Assembly: GCF_002192415.1 (NCBI RefSeq)
Contig: NZ_CP021780.1
Location: 5,704,001-5,768,000 of the forward strand
From: Paenibacillus donghaensis
GTDB taxonomy: Bacteria; Bacillota; Bacilli; Paenibacillales; Paenibacillaceae
Direction: 5' to 3'
DNA: 64,000 bases
Below the pieces are notes generated by a model, which did not search any database, was not told the DNA's origin, and was given only the letters and a program-made list of their open reading frames with translations. Made by a program: the position numbers and the translations under genes. Positions 1 through 7,650 of this stretch are shown here, piece after piece; within the stretch, counting starts at the first letter, position 1, and each line of letters begins with the position of its first letter.

Positions 1-12
1 ATTTACCCGGAC

Positions 13-798
13 TCAGCGGATTTCTGACGGGCTTTTGCCGGTATGTTGCTTGAATTGGCGGCTGAAAAAGAAAATATCGCGGTAACCCAGCGCATCGGCC
101 ACCTCCGTTACATTCATCCCCGCATACAGCAGCAGATGCTGGGCCCGTTCAATCCGGGCATGGATCACATAGGACTGTACGGACGAGCCGGTAATTTCCT
201 TGAACTTGATCGAGAAATAACGCGGTGACAGCCCTGCCCGTGCCGCCAGATCCTCCACCCGATGCGAAGCTCCGGGATGCTGGCTGACATAGTTGGCCAC
301 CTCGTGGATAATCTCGGCCAGATGATTGCTGACATTGCGTTCCACCGGCAGCACGCGGTCCTCCCGCAGCAGATGGATCATCAGCTGCTTCAGGATCAGC
401 TGGCCCTCCGCTTCCGCAGCGAACGTCTTCACAAGGAAGAGCCGGACGTAACGGGCCAGCAGATGTTCAAATTCCACCGTTTCATTCAGCTGGCGGTAGG
501 GCTGCGGAATATCCGTCACCTCTTCGCTGACGTCGAAGTGGATATATGTAAGCACAAGCGGTTTCTGTGGATTATGTAGCGCGCTGGTATGGTCTCCCGG
601 ACGGAACAGGAAGCAGCTTCCTTTACCTACCTCAAACGGCACCCCATTGCGCACAACCGTGCCTTCCCCGCTCCACACATAGAATAGATCATAATTTTGC
701 AGCGGCTTCTCTCTTTTCTGCCATTTCCAGCCCGGTTCACATACAATTTTCGCCAAGGCAGGCAGGATTACAAAAGAGGACGGCGATGCGTGCAGCAT
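13..798 (-). CDS. AraC family transcriptional regulator with N-terminal cupin
   Basis: The 261-residue product has an N-terminal AraC-type sugar-binding/cupin region (FYVWSGEGTVVRNG, then FLFRPGDHTSA, about residues 35-75) and a C-terminal double helix-turn-helix of about 100 residues. The signature GYRDIFFFSRQFKQHTGKSP lies near the end. Proteins of this form usually activate sugar-utilisation genes on ligand binding; the ligand here is unknown. I chose the internal ATG because GGAGGG lies 6 nt before it; an ATG 30 nt upstream has no ribosome site. The gene is complete, stopping at 13-15. The 62-nt tandem array begins 19 bp upstream, so its promoter must lie in or beyond the array. The regulated neighbour is probably outside the window. 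Confidence 0.9.
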   Translation of the reverse strand: MLHASPSSFVILPALAKIVCEPGWKWQKREKPLQNYDLFYVWSGEGTVVRNGVPFEVGKGSCFLFRPGDHTSALHNPQKPLVLTYIHFDVSEEVTDIPQPYRQLNETVEFEHLLARYVRLFLVKTFAAEAEGQLILKQLMIHLLREDRVLPVERNVSNHLAEIIHEVANYVSQHPGASHRVEDLAARAGLSPRYFSIKFKEITGSSVQSYVIHARIERAQHLLLYAGMNVTEVADALGYRDIFFFSRQFKQHTGKSPSEIR

Positions 799-816
799 AT
801 TTTTCCCTCCTAAAAG

Positions 817-1185
817 TTTTGATAGCATAGACTGCTTAGAATTACTTCGGCAAAACTCACTTCGTAAGCATAAGCCTAAGTTTTGTTAGCATAAACTACT
901 TGAATTACTTCGCAAAACTCGCTTCGTAAGCCTAACCCTAAGTTTTGATAGCATAAACTACTTAGAATCCCTTCGCAAAACTCGCTTCGTAAGCATAACC
1001 CTAAGTTTTGATAGCATAGACTACTTAGAATCCCTTCGGCAAAACTCGCTTCGTAAGCATAAGCCTAAGTTTTGATAGCATAAACTACTTGAATTACTTC
1101 GCAAAACTCACTTCGTAAGCATAAGCCTAAGTTTTGATAGCATAAACTACTTGAATTACTTCGCAAAACTCACTTCGTAAGCATA
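817..1185. repeat. 62-64 nt tandem repeat array, six copies
   Basis: Six head-to-tail copies start at 817, 881, 943, 1006, 1070 and 1132; the last is cut short. Units are 62-64 nt, the size differences being single-base indels such as CTTCG versus CTTCGG. Each unit holds CAAAACT and AGTTTTG about 21 nt apart, able to pair as a stem, around CTTCGTAAG. No start codon with a ribosome site opens a protein. The array fills the leader region of the AraC gene at 13-798. Confidence 0.9.
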
Positions 1186-1300
1186 CTCTCCACCAATATA
1201 GCTTATTTCTCCATCATACCTTGTCACGCAGGATTTTGCACTTTGTTCCGCACAAGAGCAGCAGCCTTCGCTTCAGCCTCTGCATGAACAGGCACAACTA

Positions 1301-1545
1301 GAATAAATGTATTTCATACATTTAAAATACCATTCTGGGCGCCAATTTGGCTTTTAATTGTATTCACTGCAGCTATTATTCCTGCAAATGCGCTTAATCA
1401 GCCAATTGGAGGTAAATAGATGTACGAAATACACTTAAAGTAACTTTTCACAGACAATTCAGCGGAATAAATGTACGAAGTGCAGTTAAGCGGGCACCCC
1501 CTCTTAAGCACCCGCTGAAATCACAAGGAAATGTACTTAAAGTAT
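1301..1545. repeat. Scattered palindromic ~26-nt units
   Basis: Four related imperfect palindromes occur at about 1301-1326, 1413-1440, 1465-1490 and 1527-1545. All share an AATAAATGTA-type left arm and a CATTTAA/CACTTAA-type right arm. The architecture resembles the palindromic units inside the TIR elements at 17, 27.5 and 29.8 kb, but I could not find the GTTACTACTTAGG terminus here. The rest of 1186-1568 holds nothing I recognise. Confidence 0.55.
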
Positions 1546-1568
1546 TTTTAAAAACGCGGCTTTCCACA

Positions 1569-1597
1569 GTGACGGCTGCAAGCCACGATGATATAAT
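1569..1597 (+). promoter_or_regulatory. Sigma-A-like promoter of the aminotransferase gene
   Basis: A perfect TATAAT (1592-1597) follows a weak GTGACG -35 with a 17-bp spacer. It lies 55 nt before the chosen start codon. Confidence 0.55.
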
Positions 1598-1651
1598 GTT
1601 AGGCAATGTTAACAGTATGTATCCCCAAGCGACCATGGAAGGATGAAACTG

Positions 1652-2953
1652 ATGAATTCACTGGCTGGACAATTGAACGAAAGCATCAAAGCAGGCAACG
1701 AACATGTATATGATATGCTCTCCAATCTTGGCAAAGCGATTTATTTCCCGAAGGAGGGCATTCTGAGCCAATCCGCCGAAGCGACAGCTCATGCCAAGAA
1801 ATACAATGCAACGATCGGAATTGCCACCGAGGGCGGAATGCCGATGCATCTCGGAGTCATTCAGGATAAGCTCTCCGCTTACAGTCCCAAGGATCTGTAC
1901 GGCTACGCGCCACCTGCGGGCAAGCCCGAGCTGCGCACCGTATGGCGGGAAAAGATGCTGCGCGAGAACCCCTCGCTGGCTGACAAATCCATCGGCAACC
2001 CGATCGTAACCAACGCGCTGACGCATGGCCTCAGCATTGTCGCCGACCTGTTCACCGAACAGGGTGATGCCATTATTTATCCGGACAAGAACTGGGAGAA
2101 CTACGAATTAACCTTCGGAATCCGCCGTTTGGGCGAATGCATCAACTACCCGCTGTTCACCGAGGACATGAGCTTCAACAGCGCCGGCTTGCTGGATGCG
2201 CTGCTGGCCCAGAAGGACCGCGGCAAAGCAATTGTACTGCTGAACTTCCCTAACAACCCTACGGGCTACACTCCGGGTGCACAAGAAGGCGAAGAGATCG
2301 TTGCCGCCATCCTGAAAGCTGCCGAAGCAGGAATCAATGTCGTGGTTGTCAGCGACGATGCGTATTTCGGACTCTTTTTCGAGCAATCCCTGAAGGAATC
2401 GCTGTTTGGCCGCCTGGCGAACCTGCACCCGCGTGTGCTGGCGATCAAGATTGACGGTGCCACGAAAGAGGAGTTCGTCTGGGGCTTCCGGGTCGGCTTC
2501 ATCACCTATGCTTCCGAGAGCAAAGAGCTGCTGGCCGCATTGGAGCAGAAGACTATGGGTATCATCCGTGCCACGATCTCCAGCGGACCGCATCCTTCCC
2601 AGACCTTTGTGCTGGACGCACTGAAATCGCCTGATTTCGCGGCACAGAAGGAAGAGAAGTTCCAGATCATGAAAGGCCGGGCCAATAAGGTCAAAGCGCT
2701 GCTGGACAGCGGCAAATACGGCGATGCGGCCTGGACCTATTACCCGTTCAACTCCGGTTACTTCATGTGCCTGAAGCTGCACACCGTGAATGCCGAAGCG
2801 CTGCGGCTGCATCTGATTCATCACTATGGCCTGGGCACCATCGCATTGGGCGATACCGATCTGCGCATTGCCTTCTCCTGTATTGAAGAAGAGCAGCTGG
2901 AAGACCTGTTCGACCTGGTGTACGCAGGGGTGCGCGATTTGGAGAATGCCTGA
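1652..2953 (+). CDS. PLP-dependent aminotransferase, class I/II fold
   Basis: The 433-residue product is a fold-type I aminotransferase. Visible landmarks are the substrate/cofactor loop LNFPNNPTGY, the PLP-contacting VVVSDDAYFG, and the Schiff-base lysine in IDGATKEEF (about K272), followed by the arginine-bearing GFRVGF. Such enzymes transfer amino groups between an amino acid and a 2-oxoacid; the substrate cannot be told from sequence alone. The ATG at 1652 is preferred over 1643 because GGAAGG at 1637-1642 abuts the first ATG and sits 9 nt from the second. It is a single-gene unit with its own promoter and a strong terminator. Confidence 0.9.
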   Translation: MNSLAGQLNESIKAGNEHVYDMLSNLGKAIYFPKEGILSQSAEATAHAKKYNATIGIATEGGMPMHLGVIQDKLSAYSPKDLYGYAPPAGKPELRTVWREKMLRENPSLADKSIGNPIVTNALTHGLSIVADLFTEQGDAIIYPDKNWENYELTFGIRRLGECINYPLFTEDMSFNSAGLLDALLAQKDRGKAIVLLNFPNNPTGYTPGAQEGEEIVAAILKAAEAGINVVVVSDDAYFGLFFEQSLKESLFGRLANLHPRVLAIKIDGATKEEFVWGFRVGFITYASESKELLAALEQKTMGIIRATISSGPHPSQTFVLDALKSPDFAAQKEEKFQIMKGRANKVKALLDSGKYGDAAWTYYPFNSGYFMCLKLHTVNAEALRLHLIHHYGLGTIALGDTDLRIAFSCIEEEQLEDLFDLVYAGVRDLENA

Positions 2954-2990
2954 TCTACCAGCCTTTTTTCCCAATCCTTTATGAATAGTT

Positions 2991-3021
2991 CAGCTCCCGT
3001 CTCCGGGAGCTGATTTTTTTT
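2991..3021 (+). terminator. Rho-independent terminator after the aminotransferase
   Basis: A perfect 9-bp stem CAGCTCCCG/CGGGAGCTG with a TCTC loop is followed by eight T residues. Confidence 0.92.
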
Positions 3022-3045
3022 GGCAGCTGCTGTGGCATTGGCCTA

Positions 3046-3074
3046 TACAGGAATTCCCCAACTCACATACAATA
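3046..3074 (+). promoter_or_regulatory. Candidate sigma-K (or sigma-E) sporulation promoter
   Basis: CATACAATA at 3066-3074 fits the -10 of mother-cell sigma factors (CATANNNTA for sigma-K). An AC core at 3047-3048 lies with a 16-17 nt spacing upstream. It precedes a YjcZ-family sporulation peptide, which makes the assignment plausible. Confidence 0.5.
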
Positions 3075-3130
3075 CCGTGTACTCAAGAACAACACAGTAC
3101 AACACACCCACAACCGAAAGGGGAATGAAC

Positions 3131-3244
3131 ATGAGCGAAGAAGTTAGAGGCGGATACGGATACGGTAGCCCATTCACAAGCACTGGTGCAATTCTGGTAC
3201 TGTTTATCCTGCTCGTCATCATCAGCCGTTCACTCTTTGTCTAA
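3131..3244 (+). CDS. YjcZ-family sporulation protein (37 aa)
   Basis: This small protein has a Gly/Tyr-rich start (GGYGYGSPF) followed by one hydrophobic helix (AILVLFILLVIISRSLF). That is the pattern of the YjcZ-type family, small membrane peptides made in the mother cell of sporulating Bacilli. The ATG at 3131 is chosen because AAAGGGG (3117-3123) is 7 nt upstream; the ATG at 3125 is too close. A CATACAATA promoter about 60 nt upstream agrees with sporulation control. The exact role is unknown. Confidence 0.85.
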   Translation: MSEEVRGGYGYGSPFTSTGAILVLFILLVIISRSLFV

Positions 3245-3373
3245 CCGGGAATGACCTTCCCGGGAGGGAGCCCCAGGGGCTCTCTCCCAATTCCCCGTGC
3301 TCACATCATCCCCTGCCTGGATAGAACAGCTGGTTAGCGAAGGCTTGTGCAGCAGCAATTGATATGTCATAAG

Positions 3374-3426
3374 TAGAAAAGGGAGTCACCACAGCCAATC
3401 GTTGGCTGTGGTGACTCCCTTTTCTA
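3374..3426. terminator. Bidirectional terminator between convergent genes
   Basis: A perfect 25-bp inverted repeat (arms 3374-3398 and 3402-3426, 3-nt loop) with A-rich and T-rich ends serves both the yjcZ-like gene (+) and the dehydrogenase gene (-). A second GC-rich hairpin at 3262-3288, without a T run, follows the yjcZ stop codon. Confidence 0.9.
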
Positions 3427-3460
3427 TACTGCTTCAGCGGCTTCTGCTCACATCCTGTTT

Positions 3461-4549
3461 CTAAGCATTGGGATAGACAATAACCTTAAGACTGCCGCTT
3501 TTGTTATAAATCGCCCGCTCCAGCGCTTCCTGCGTTTGTGCCAAAGGATAACGGTCAGTAATCAGCGACAGCGTATCAATCTCGCCGGAGGCCATGAATT
3601 CAATACCGCTTGGATACGTATTGGCATAGCGGAAGATGCCGAAGATATCCAGCTCATTGTCGGCGATAAAGGGCACATTGAGCGCAATCTCATCCTGCGC
3701 TGGCAGTCCTACAATCGCCAACTTACCGCCCCGCCGCAAGCAATACATCGCCGCCTGCAGCGCCTTCGGATTGCCCGCTGTCTCCCAGGCCACATCGGCA
3801 CCTATGCCGCCGGTGAGTTCCTTAATACGCGCTAACGGCTCCTCTTCGCGGATATTGATCGTATGGGTAGCTCCCATCCGTTTGGCCGCCTCCAGCCGCA
3901 GGTCCTCCAGATCGGTGACGATGATCATCGACGCACCATAAGCCTTGGCAGCAGCTACAGCCATTAGCCCGACGGGGCCCATGCCCATAATTGCTACAGT
4001 CGATCCAGCCTGCAGACCACAGCGTTTCGCAGCATGAATGCCCACTGAGAACGGCTCGTTGAGCGCTGCCTCCTCGAATGACAGTTGGTCAGGAATTGCA
4101 AACACCATATCCTCGCGGATCTTCATGTACTGCACGAATGCCCCATCCATAGGCGGTGTGGCCAGAAACTGCACATCCGGGCAGAGATTGTAGCGCCCTT
4201 GCTTGCAGAACGTGCAGCGGCCGCAGGTTACGCCCGGCTCCACCGCTACCCGGTCCCCAAGCTGCACGCGGGTAACTGAGTCTCCAACTGCTGCGATAAT
4301 CCCAGCACATTCATGACCGAGAATGATCGGCTTCTCCACCACAAACCGACCGATTCGGCCATGCTCATAATAATGCAGATCCGAGCCGCATACACCAACC
4401 GCCATAACCTTCACCAGCACCTCGTCTGCCGCCAGCACCGGCAGCGGCTGCTCCTCCAGCACGATATGGCCAGGCTCAGGCATCACCGCTGCGAGCATCG
4501 TCTCCGGCAGAACACCGCACTTCACTGCTATAGCAAGTATTTCCTCCAT
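3461..4549 (-). CDS. Zinc-dependent medium-chain dehydrogenase (sorbitol/xylitol DH-like)
   Basis: The 362-residue product is a medium-chain zinc alcohol dehydrogenase. It shows the catalytic-zinc motifs GVCGSDLHYYEHG and GHECAG, the structural-zinc cysteine cluster CGRCTFCKQGRYNLC, and a Rossmann GMGPVGL followed by an acidic VTDLED, which indicates NAD(H). The pattern is closest to polyol dehydrogenases, oxidising for example xylitol or sorbitol to the ketose. It is the last gene of the kinase-binding protein-regulator unit of the xylan locus, 41 nt after the response regulator with no terminator between. A pentitol or hexitol role is therefore inferred. The upstream ATG has GGAGG 10-11 nt before it; an internal ATG 17 codons later matches the usual family length. 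Confidence 0.85.
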   Translation of the reverse strand: MEEILAIAVKCGVLPETMLAAVMPEPGHIVLEEQPLPVLAADEVLVKVMAVGVCGSDLHYYEHGRIGRFVVEKPIILGHECAGIIAAVGDSVTRVQLGDRVAVEPGVTCGRCTFCKQGRYNLCPDVQFLATPPMDGAFVQYMKIREDMVFAIPDQLSFEEAALNEPFSVGIHAAKRCGLQAGSTVAIMGMGPVGLMAVAAAKAYGASMIIVTDLEDLRLEAAKRMGATHTINIREEEPLARIKELTGGIGADVAWETAGNPKALQAAMYCLRRGGKLAIVGLPAQDEIALNVPFIADNELDIFGIFRYANTYPSGIEFMASGEIDTLSLITDRYPLAQTQEALERAIYNKSGSLKVIVYPNA

Positions 4550-4590
4550 ATCAATCTCTCTCCTCCATACTCCTTAATTCCTTTAGCTTC

Positions 4591-6207
4591 TCATTTCACC
4601 AGTTCCGTCGGATTCATCCCTGTATGCTTCTTGAACAGGGTGCTGAAATAAGGCACATTCTTGTAGCCTACCTTCTCGGCGACCTCATAAACCAGCAGAT
4701 TGCTCTCCAGTAGCAGCTCCTTCGATTTCTCGATTCTCACCCGTGTCAGATAGGTGTTGAAGGTCTCCCCGGTCATGTTCTTGAAGATGATTGCCAGGTG
4801 ATTGCGCGAGATAAATACCTTATCCGTCAAATCACCCAACGTAATCTCCTCCATATAATGCTCATGAATATATTGCGTAATGAAATCAACCGCCTGGCGG
4901 TGTTTGCTGTTGCCGCGCCACTGGCGGCTGCTGCAGATTATTGTGATCTTCTCCGTGAGCCATTCCGCCAGTTGGGCAGGCTCAGTAAGTCCAGCCGTTT
5001 CCTTCGCTATATGAGCGTTGGGGAATATATCCTCCAGTACCATTCCTACCTCATAGAGATTGTAGGCAACGATGCCCCATAGCTCGCCGGCCAGCATCTG
5101 CAGATATTCCGGTGATAAGGACTCTGCCTGTTCCAACTGGCCGGTGAATTCACGGATTACTTGCTGGGCCTGGGTCTGCTGCGAGGTTTTGATCGCCGAA
5201 GCCAGCTCCTGATAGAACTTCACTGGACGCATCGCTCCCGGGTAGGCGGCGCCGTCCGCACTTTCTGCAGCAGTGTAGAGATAGTACCCTCCCGCTACAT
5301 GGCGTTCCTTCAGGTCAATCGCCCGGAAAGCCTCCTCTGTAGAATCAGGAATCTGCTGCCACTGCTCCTTCAGCCGCCCGATGCCTACCCGGATGACCAG
5401 CTTCAGATACCGGCGCACACAGTCGATCAATTGAATGCCCAACTGCTCCAGCTTCTGCTGCAGCACCTCTTCACCCATCTCTGCGGGAGGGTGAATAACC
5501 AGCGCCGAACGACCGCCGTGCAGCTCTGTAAATTCAAAATGAGGAAACGACCGCAAGGCCACCTCGCACACAATATTGCTGGTGGCGAAGCGGAACAGAT
5601 GCCAATCGGACAATCCCAGCTCGCAGGCACGGCTCTCGCGTACCAACTCTACGCCAAGCATCACATGCCGGGTGCCGACCCAGAAGCGGTAAGGCACAGG
5701 CAGATCCTCGCTGCGGCAGATTCCGGCGGAAGTGCCCGCAACGGCAGACTTGACCCATTCCTTCTCCACCAGAGGCTCGTACAGCTCCAGCTTCTGCTGC
5801 AGCTCGTTCTGCTTCAGCTTCTCGCCTTCCTCCTCCGCAAGCTGCCCGAGTGTCCGATCCAGAATCGCCTTCATTGTAGGGATACTGACTGGCTTTGAGA
5901 TATAGTCGCTGACGTTCAGGCGGAGCGCCTGGCGGGCATATTCAAAGTCGGAATATCCACTCAGGATAATGATTTTGCAACCATAACCTTCACCCCGCAG
6001 CCGCTCGATCATATCCAGACCATTCATAATCGGCATGTAGATATCAGTAATGATCACATCCGGCCGGACACGCTCGATCATGTGCAAACCTTCCTCTCCG
6101 TTCATGGCTTCCCCGCACCACTCCGCGTCAATCTCCTTCCAGGGAATGGCACGCTTCATCCCCTGCAGCAGCTGACGGTCATCATCAATGATTGCAATTC
6201 TCCACAT
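4591..6207 (-). CDS. YesN-type response regulator with AraC DNA-binding domain
   Basis: The 538-residue product has an N-terminal receiver domain (acidic IIDDD, phospho-acceptor Asp in VIITDIYMPIMNG, Lys in ISKPVS). A long linker of about 300 residues leads to a C-terminal AraC helix-turn-helix pair (GYKNVPYFSTLFKKHTGMNP). These regulators pair with YesM-type kinases and activate ABC sugar importers. I start at the ATG preceded by GGAGGG 5 nt upstream; an earlier in-frame ATG 18 codons before has no ribosome site. It follows the binding-protein gene by 59 nt and is cotranscribed with the kinase upstream. Confidence 0.93.
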   Translation of the reverse strand: MWRIAIIDDDRQLLQGMKRAIPWKEIDAEWCGEAMNGEEGLHMIERVRPDVIITDIYMPIMNGLDMIERLRGEGYGCKIIILSGYSDFEYARQALRLNVSDYISKPVSIPTMKAILDRTLGQLAEEEGEKLKQNELQQKLELYEPLVEKEWVKSAVAGTSAGICRSEDLPVPYRFWVGTRHVMLGVELVRESRACELGLSDWHLFRFATSNIVCEVALRSFPHFEFTELHGGRSALVIHPPAEMGEEVLQQKLEQLGIQLIDCVRRYLKLVIRVGIGRLKEQWQQIPDSTEEAFRAIDLKERHVAGGYYLYTAAESADGAAYPGAMRPVKFYQELASAIKTSQQTQAQQVIREFTGQLEQAESLSPEYLQMLAGELWGIVAYNLYEVGMVLEDIFPNAHIAKETAGLTEPAQLAEWLTEKITIICSSRQWRGNSKHRQAVDFITQYIHEHYMEEITLGDLTDKVFISRNHLAIIFKNMTGETFNTYLTRVRIEKSKELLLESNLLVYEVAEKVGYKNVPYFSTLFKKHTGMNPTELVK

Positions 6208-6266
6208 ATCATCCCTCCACCAGCCAGTATTGCCATCCGAAGAACCCGCTTCGCCCTCCAAACCGC

Positions 6267-7556
6267 TTATTTCACATACTCTTGCGAAGCTTTCTCCAAA
6301 CTCTTGTAAGCCTCCTCCGGTGTAACCGCCCCGAAGCTCAGCTCATCGCGAACAAGCGCGAAATCCTTGTCTATGAAATTGGTCCAGCCAGGAGCGCCAG
6401 GACTGAAGGTCTGACCATCCTTCTGGGTTGCATGCAGCAGCTCCATGCCTGTCCGGTCATCAGCACTTAGATCGGCTTCAATTGCTGCCTGAACCTTGTT
6501 GTTCACCGGCGCACCACGTTTGGTGCCAAGTACGGCTCCCGGCTCGGGATCGTTAACGAACCATTCAATGAACTTGGCTGCCTCCTTCTGATGCTTGGAA
6601 GACTCAGCTACCCCGAAGAACATCGAAGGCTTCAGCCACCCCCCCGCTTCCTCCATCTTCGGCAAGGTAACCATCGCCAGCGAATCGGGCTTCATGCTGT
6701 TCCAAGCGCCGAACTGATTGGAATAAGCTAAGCGGAAAATAATCTTGTTCGTCACCAGCAGATCACCGGTTGGGTCAAATTCCTTGTCCGAAGTGTTCAC
6801 ATCGGCCGGAGGCACCAACCCCTCCTTGCGCATCTGCTCGAACTTATTGGCCCAGTCCAGGAAGGTAGTCTGATCCACATTGAACTTGCCGTCATCGGTA
6901 ACCAGTTGCCCTTTGCCTCTTGCATATTGATAGGCACTGTAGGCAAACGGATCACCCGCGTAGTTCTTTATGAAATATTGCCCTGCCGGCAGCTTGCCTT
7001 TCAGCGAGTCAGCCATGGCGAAGAAATCATCCCAGGTCCAGCCATTATTCGGCGGCGAAACTCCAAGCTTCTCCAGCGAGGTCTTATCATAAATCATCCC
7101 CTCCGCGACGAACCCGAGTGGAATAGCATAATTCTTGCCTTCGATCTGGCCAATCGGCATCAGCTTCGAATCAATGTCCCCCACATTAACCGTTGAGGTC
7201 AGGTCAGCGAGCTGCTTGCGGGATACCCAATCCTTGATCCAGGAAGGGTCCAGCTGAATCACATCCGGGGCATTACGTGCCGCAGCCTGAGTCGATAATT
7301 TATCGAGATAGCCATCCATCCCCGAATACTCCGGCTCAAAAGTTACGTTCGGATTCTTCTGCGTATACATGTCAAGAACTTTCAGCGTAGCCTCATGCCG
7401 TTCCTGGGAGCCCCACCACATGATCCGCAGTTTAACCGGACCACCTTCGGCTGAGGCACCCTCCTCCTCGTTGGCAGCCTTGCTTGCGCAGCCTGTAATC
7501 GCCAGCAGCAGCGACACAGCCAGCAGCATGGTCAGTAAGCGTTTGCAATTATTCAT
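6267..7556 (-). CDS. Extracellular sugar-binding lipoprotein (ABC importer)
   Basis: The 429-residue product begins with a lipoprotein signal peptide ending in the lipobox LAITGC. It continues as a family 1 extracellular solute-binding protein (LRIMWWGSQERHEATL, PDVIQLDPSWI). It should be anchored to the outer face of the membrane and feed oligosaccharide to the two permeases at 9.5-11.3 kb. Its gene is separated from the permeases by the kinase gene and a terminator, which is unusual for an importer operon. AGGGGG lies about 11 nt before the ATG. Xylo- or aldouronate-oligosaccharides are the likely ligand, by inference from the glycosidases in the locus. No ATPase is encoded nearby; a shared MsmX-type ATPase is expected. 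Confidence 0.92.
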   Translation of the reverse strand: MNNCKRLLTMLLAVSLLLAITGCASKAANEEEGASAEGGPVKLRIMWWGSQERHEATLKVLDMYTQKNPNVTFEPEYSGMDGYLDKLSTQAAARNAPDVIQLDPSWIKDWVSRKQLADLTSTVNVGDIDSKLMPIGQIEGKNYAIPLGFVAEGMIYDKTSLEKLGVSPPNNGWTWDDFFAMADSLKGKLPAGQYFIKNYAGDPFAYSAYQYARGKGQLVTDDGKFNVDQTTFLDWANKFEQMRKEGLVPPADVNTSDKEFDPTGDLLVTNKIIFRLAYSNQFGAWNSMKPDSLAMVTLPKMEEAGGWLKPSMFFGVAESSKHQKEAAKFIEWFVNDPEPGAVLGTKRGAPVNNKVQAAIEADLSADDRTGMELLHATQKDGQTFSPGAPGWTNFIDKDFALVRDELSFGAVTPEEAYKSLEKASQEYVK

Positions 7557-7650
7557 TTGTACTTTATCCCCCTTTTGCTTAACCTATTTGTGCACACCCT
7601 TATCGTAGCAATTCCGGGCTAACCCTTATAGAAGAGAGATGCACGATTTA

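Noticed and set aside
817..1185. CRISPR array
   Set aside because: Copies are contiguous with no unique spacers, and no cas gene is present. The same applies to the other three arrays.
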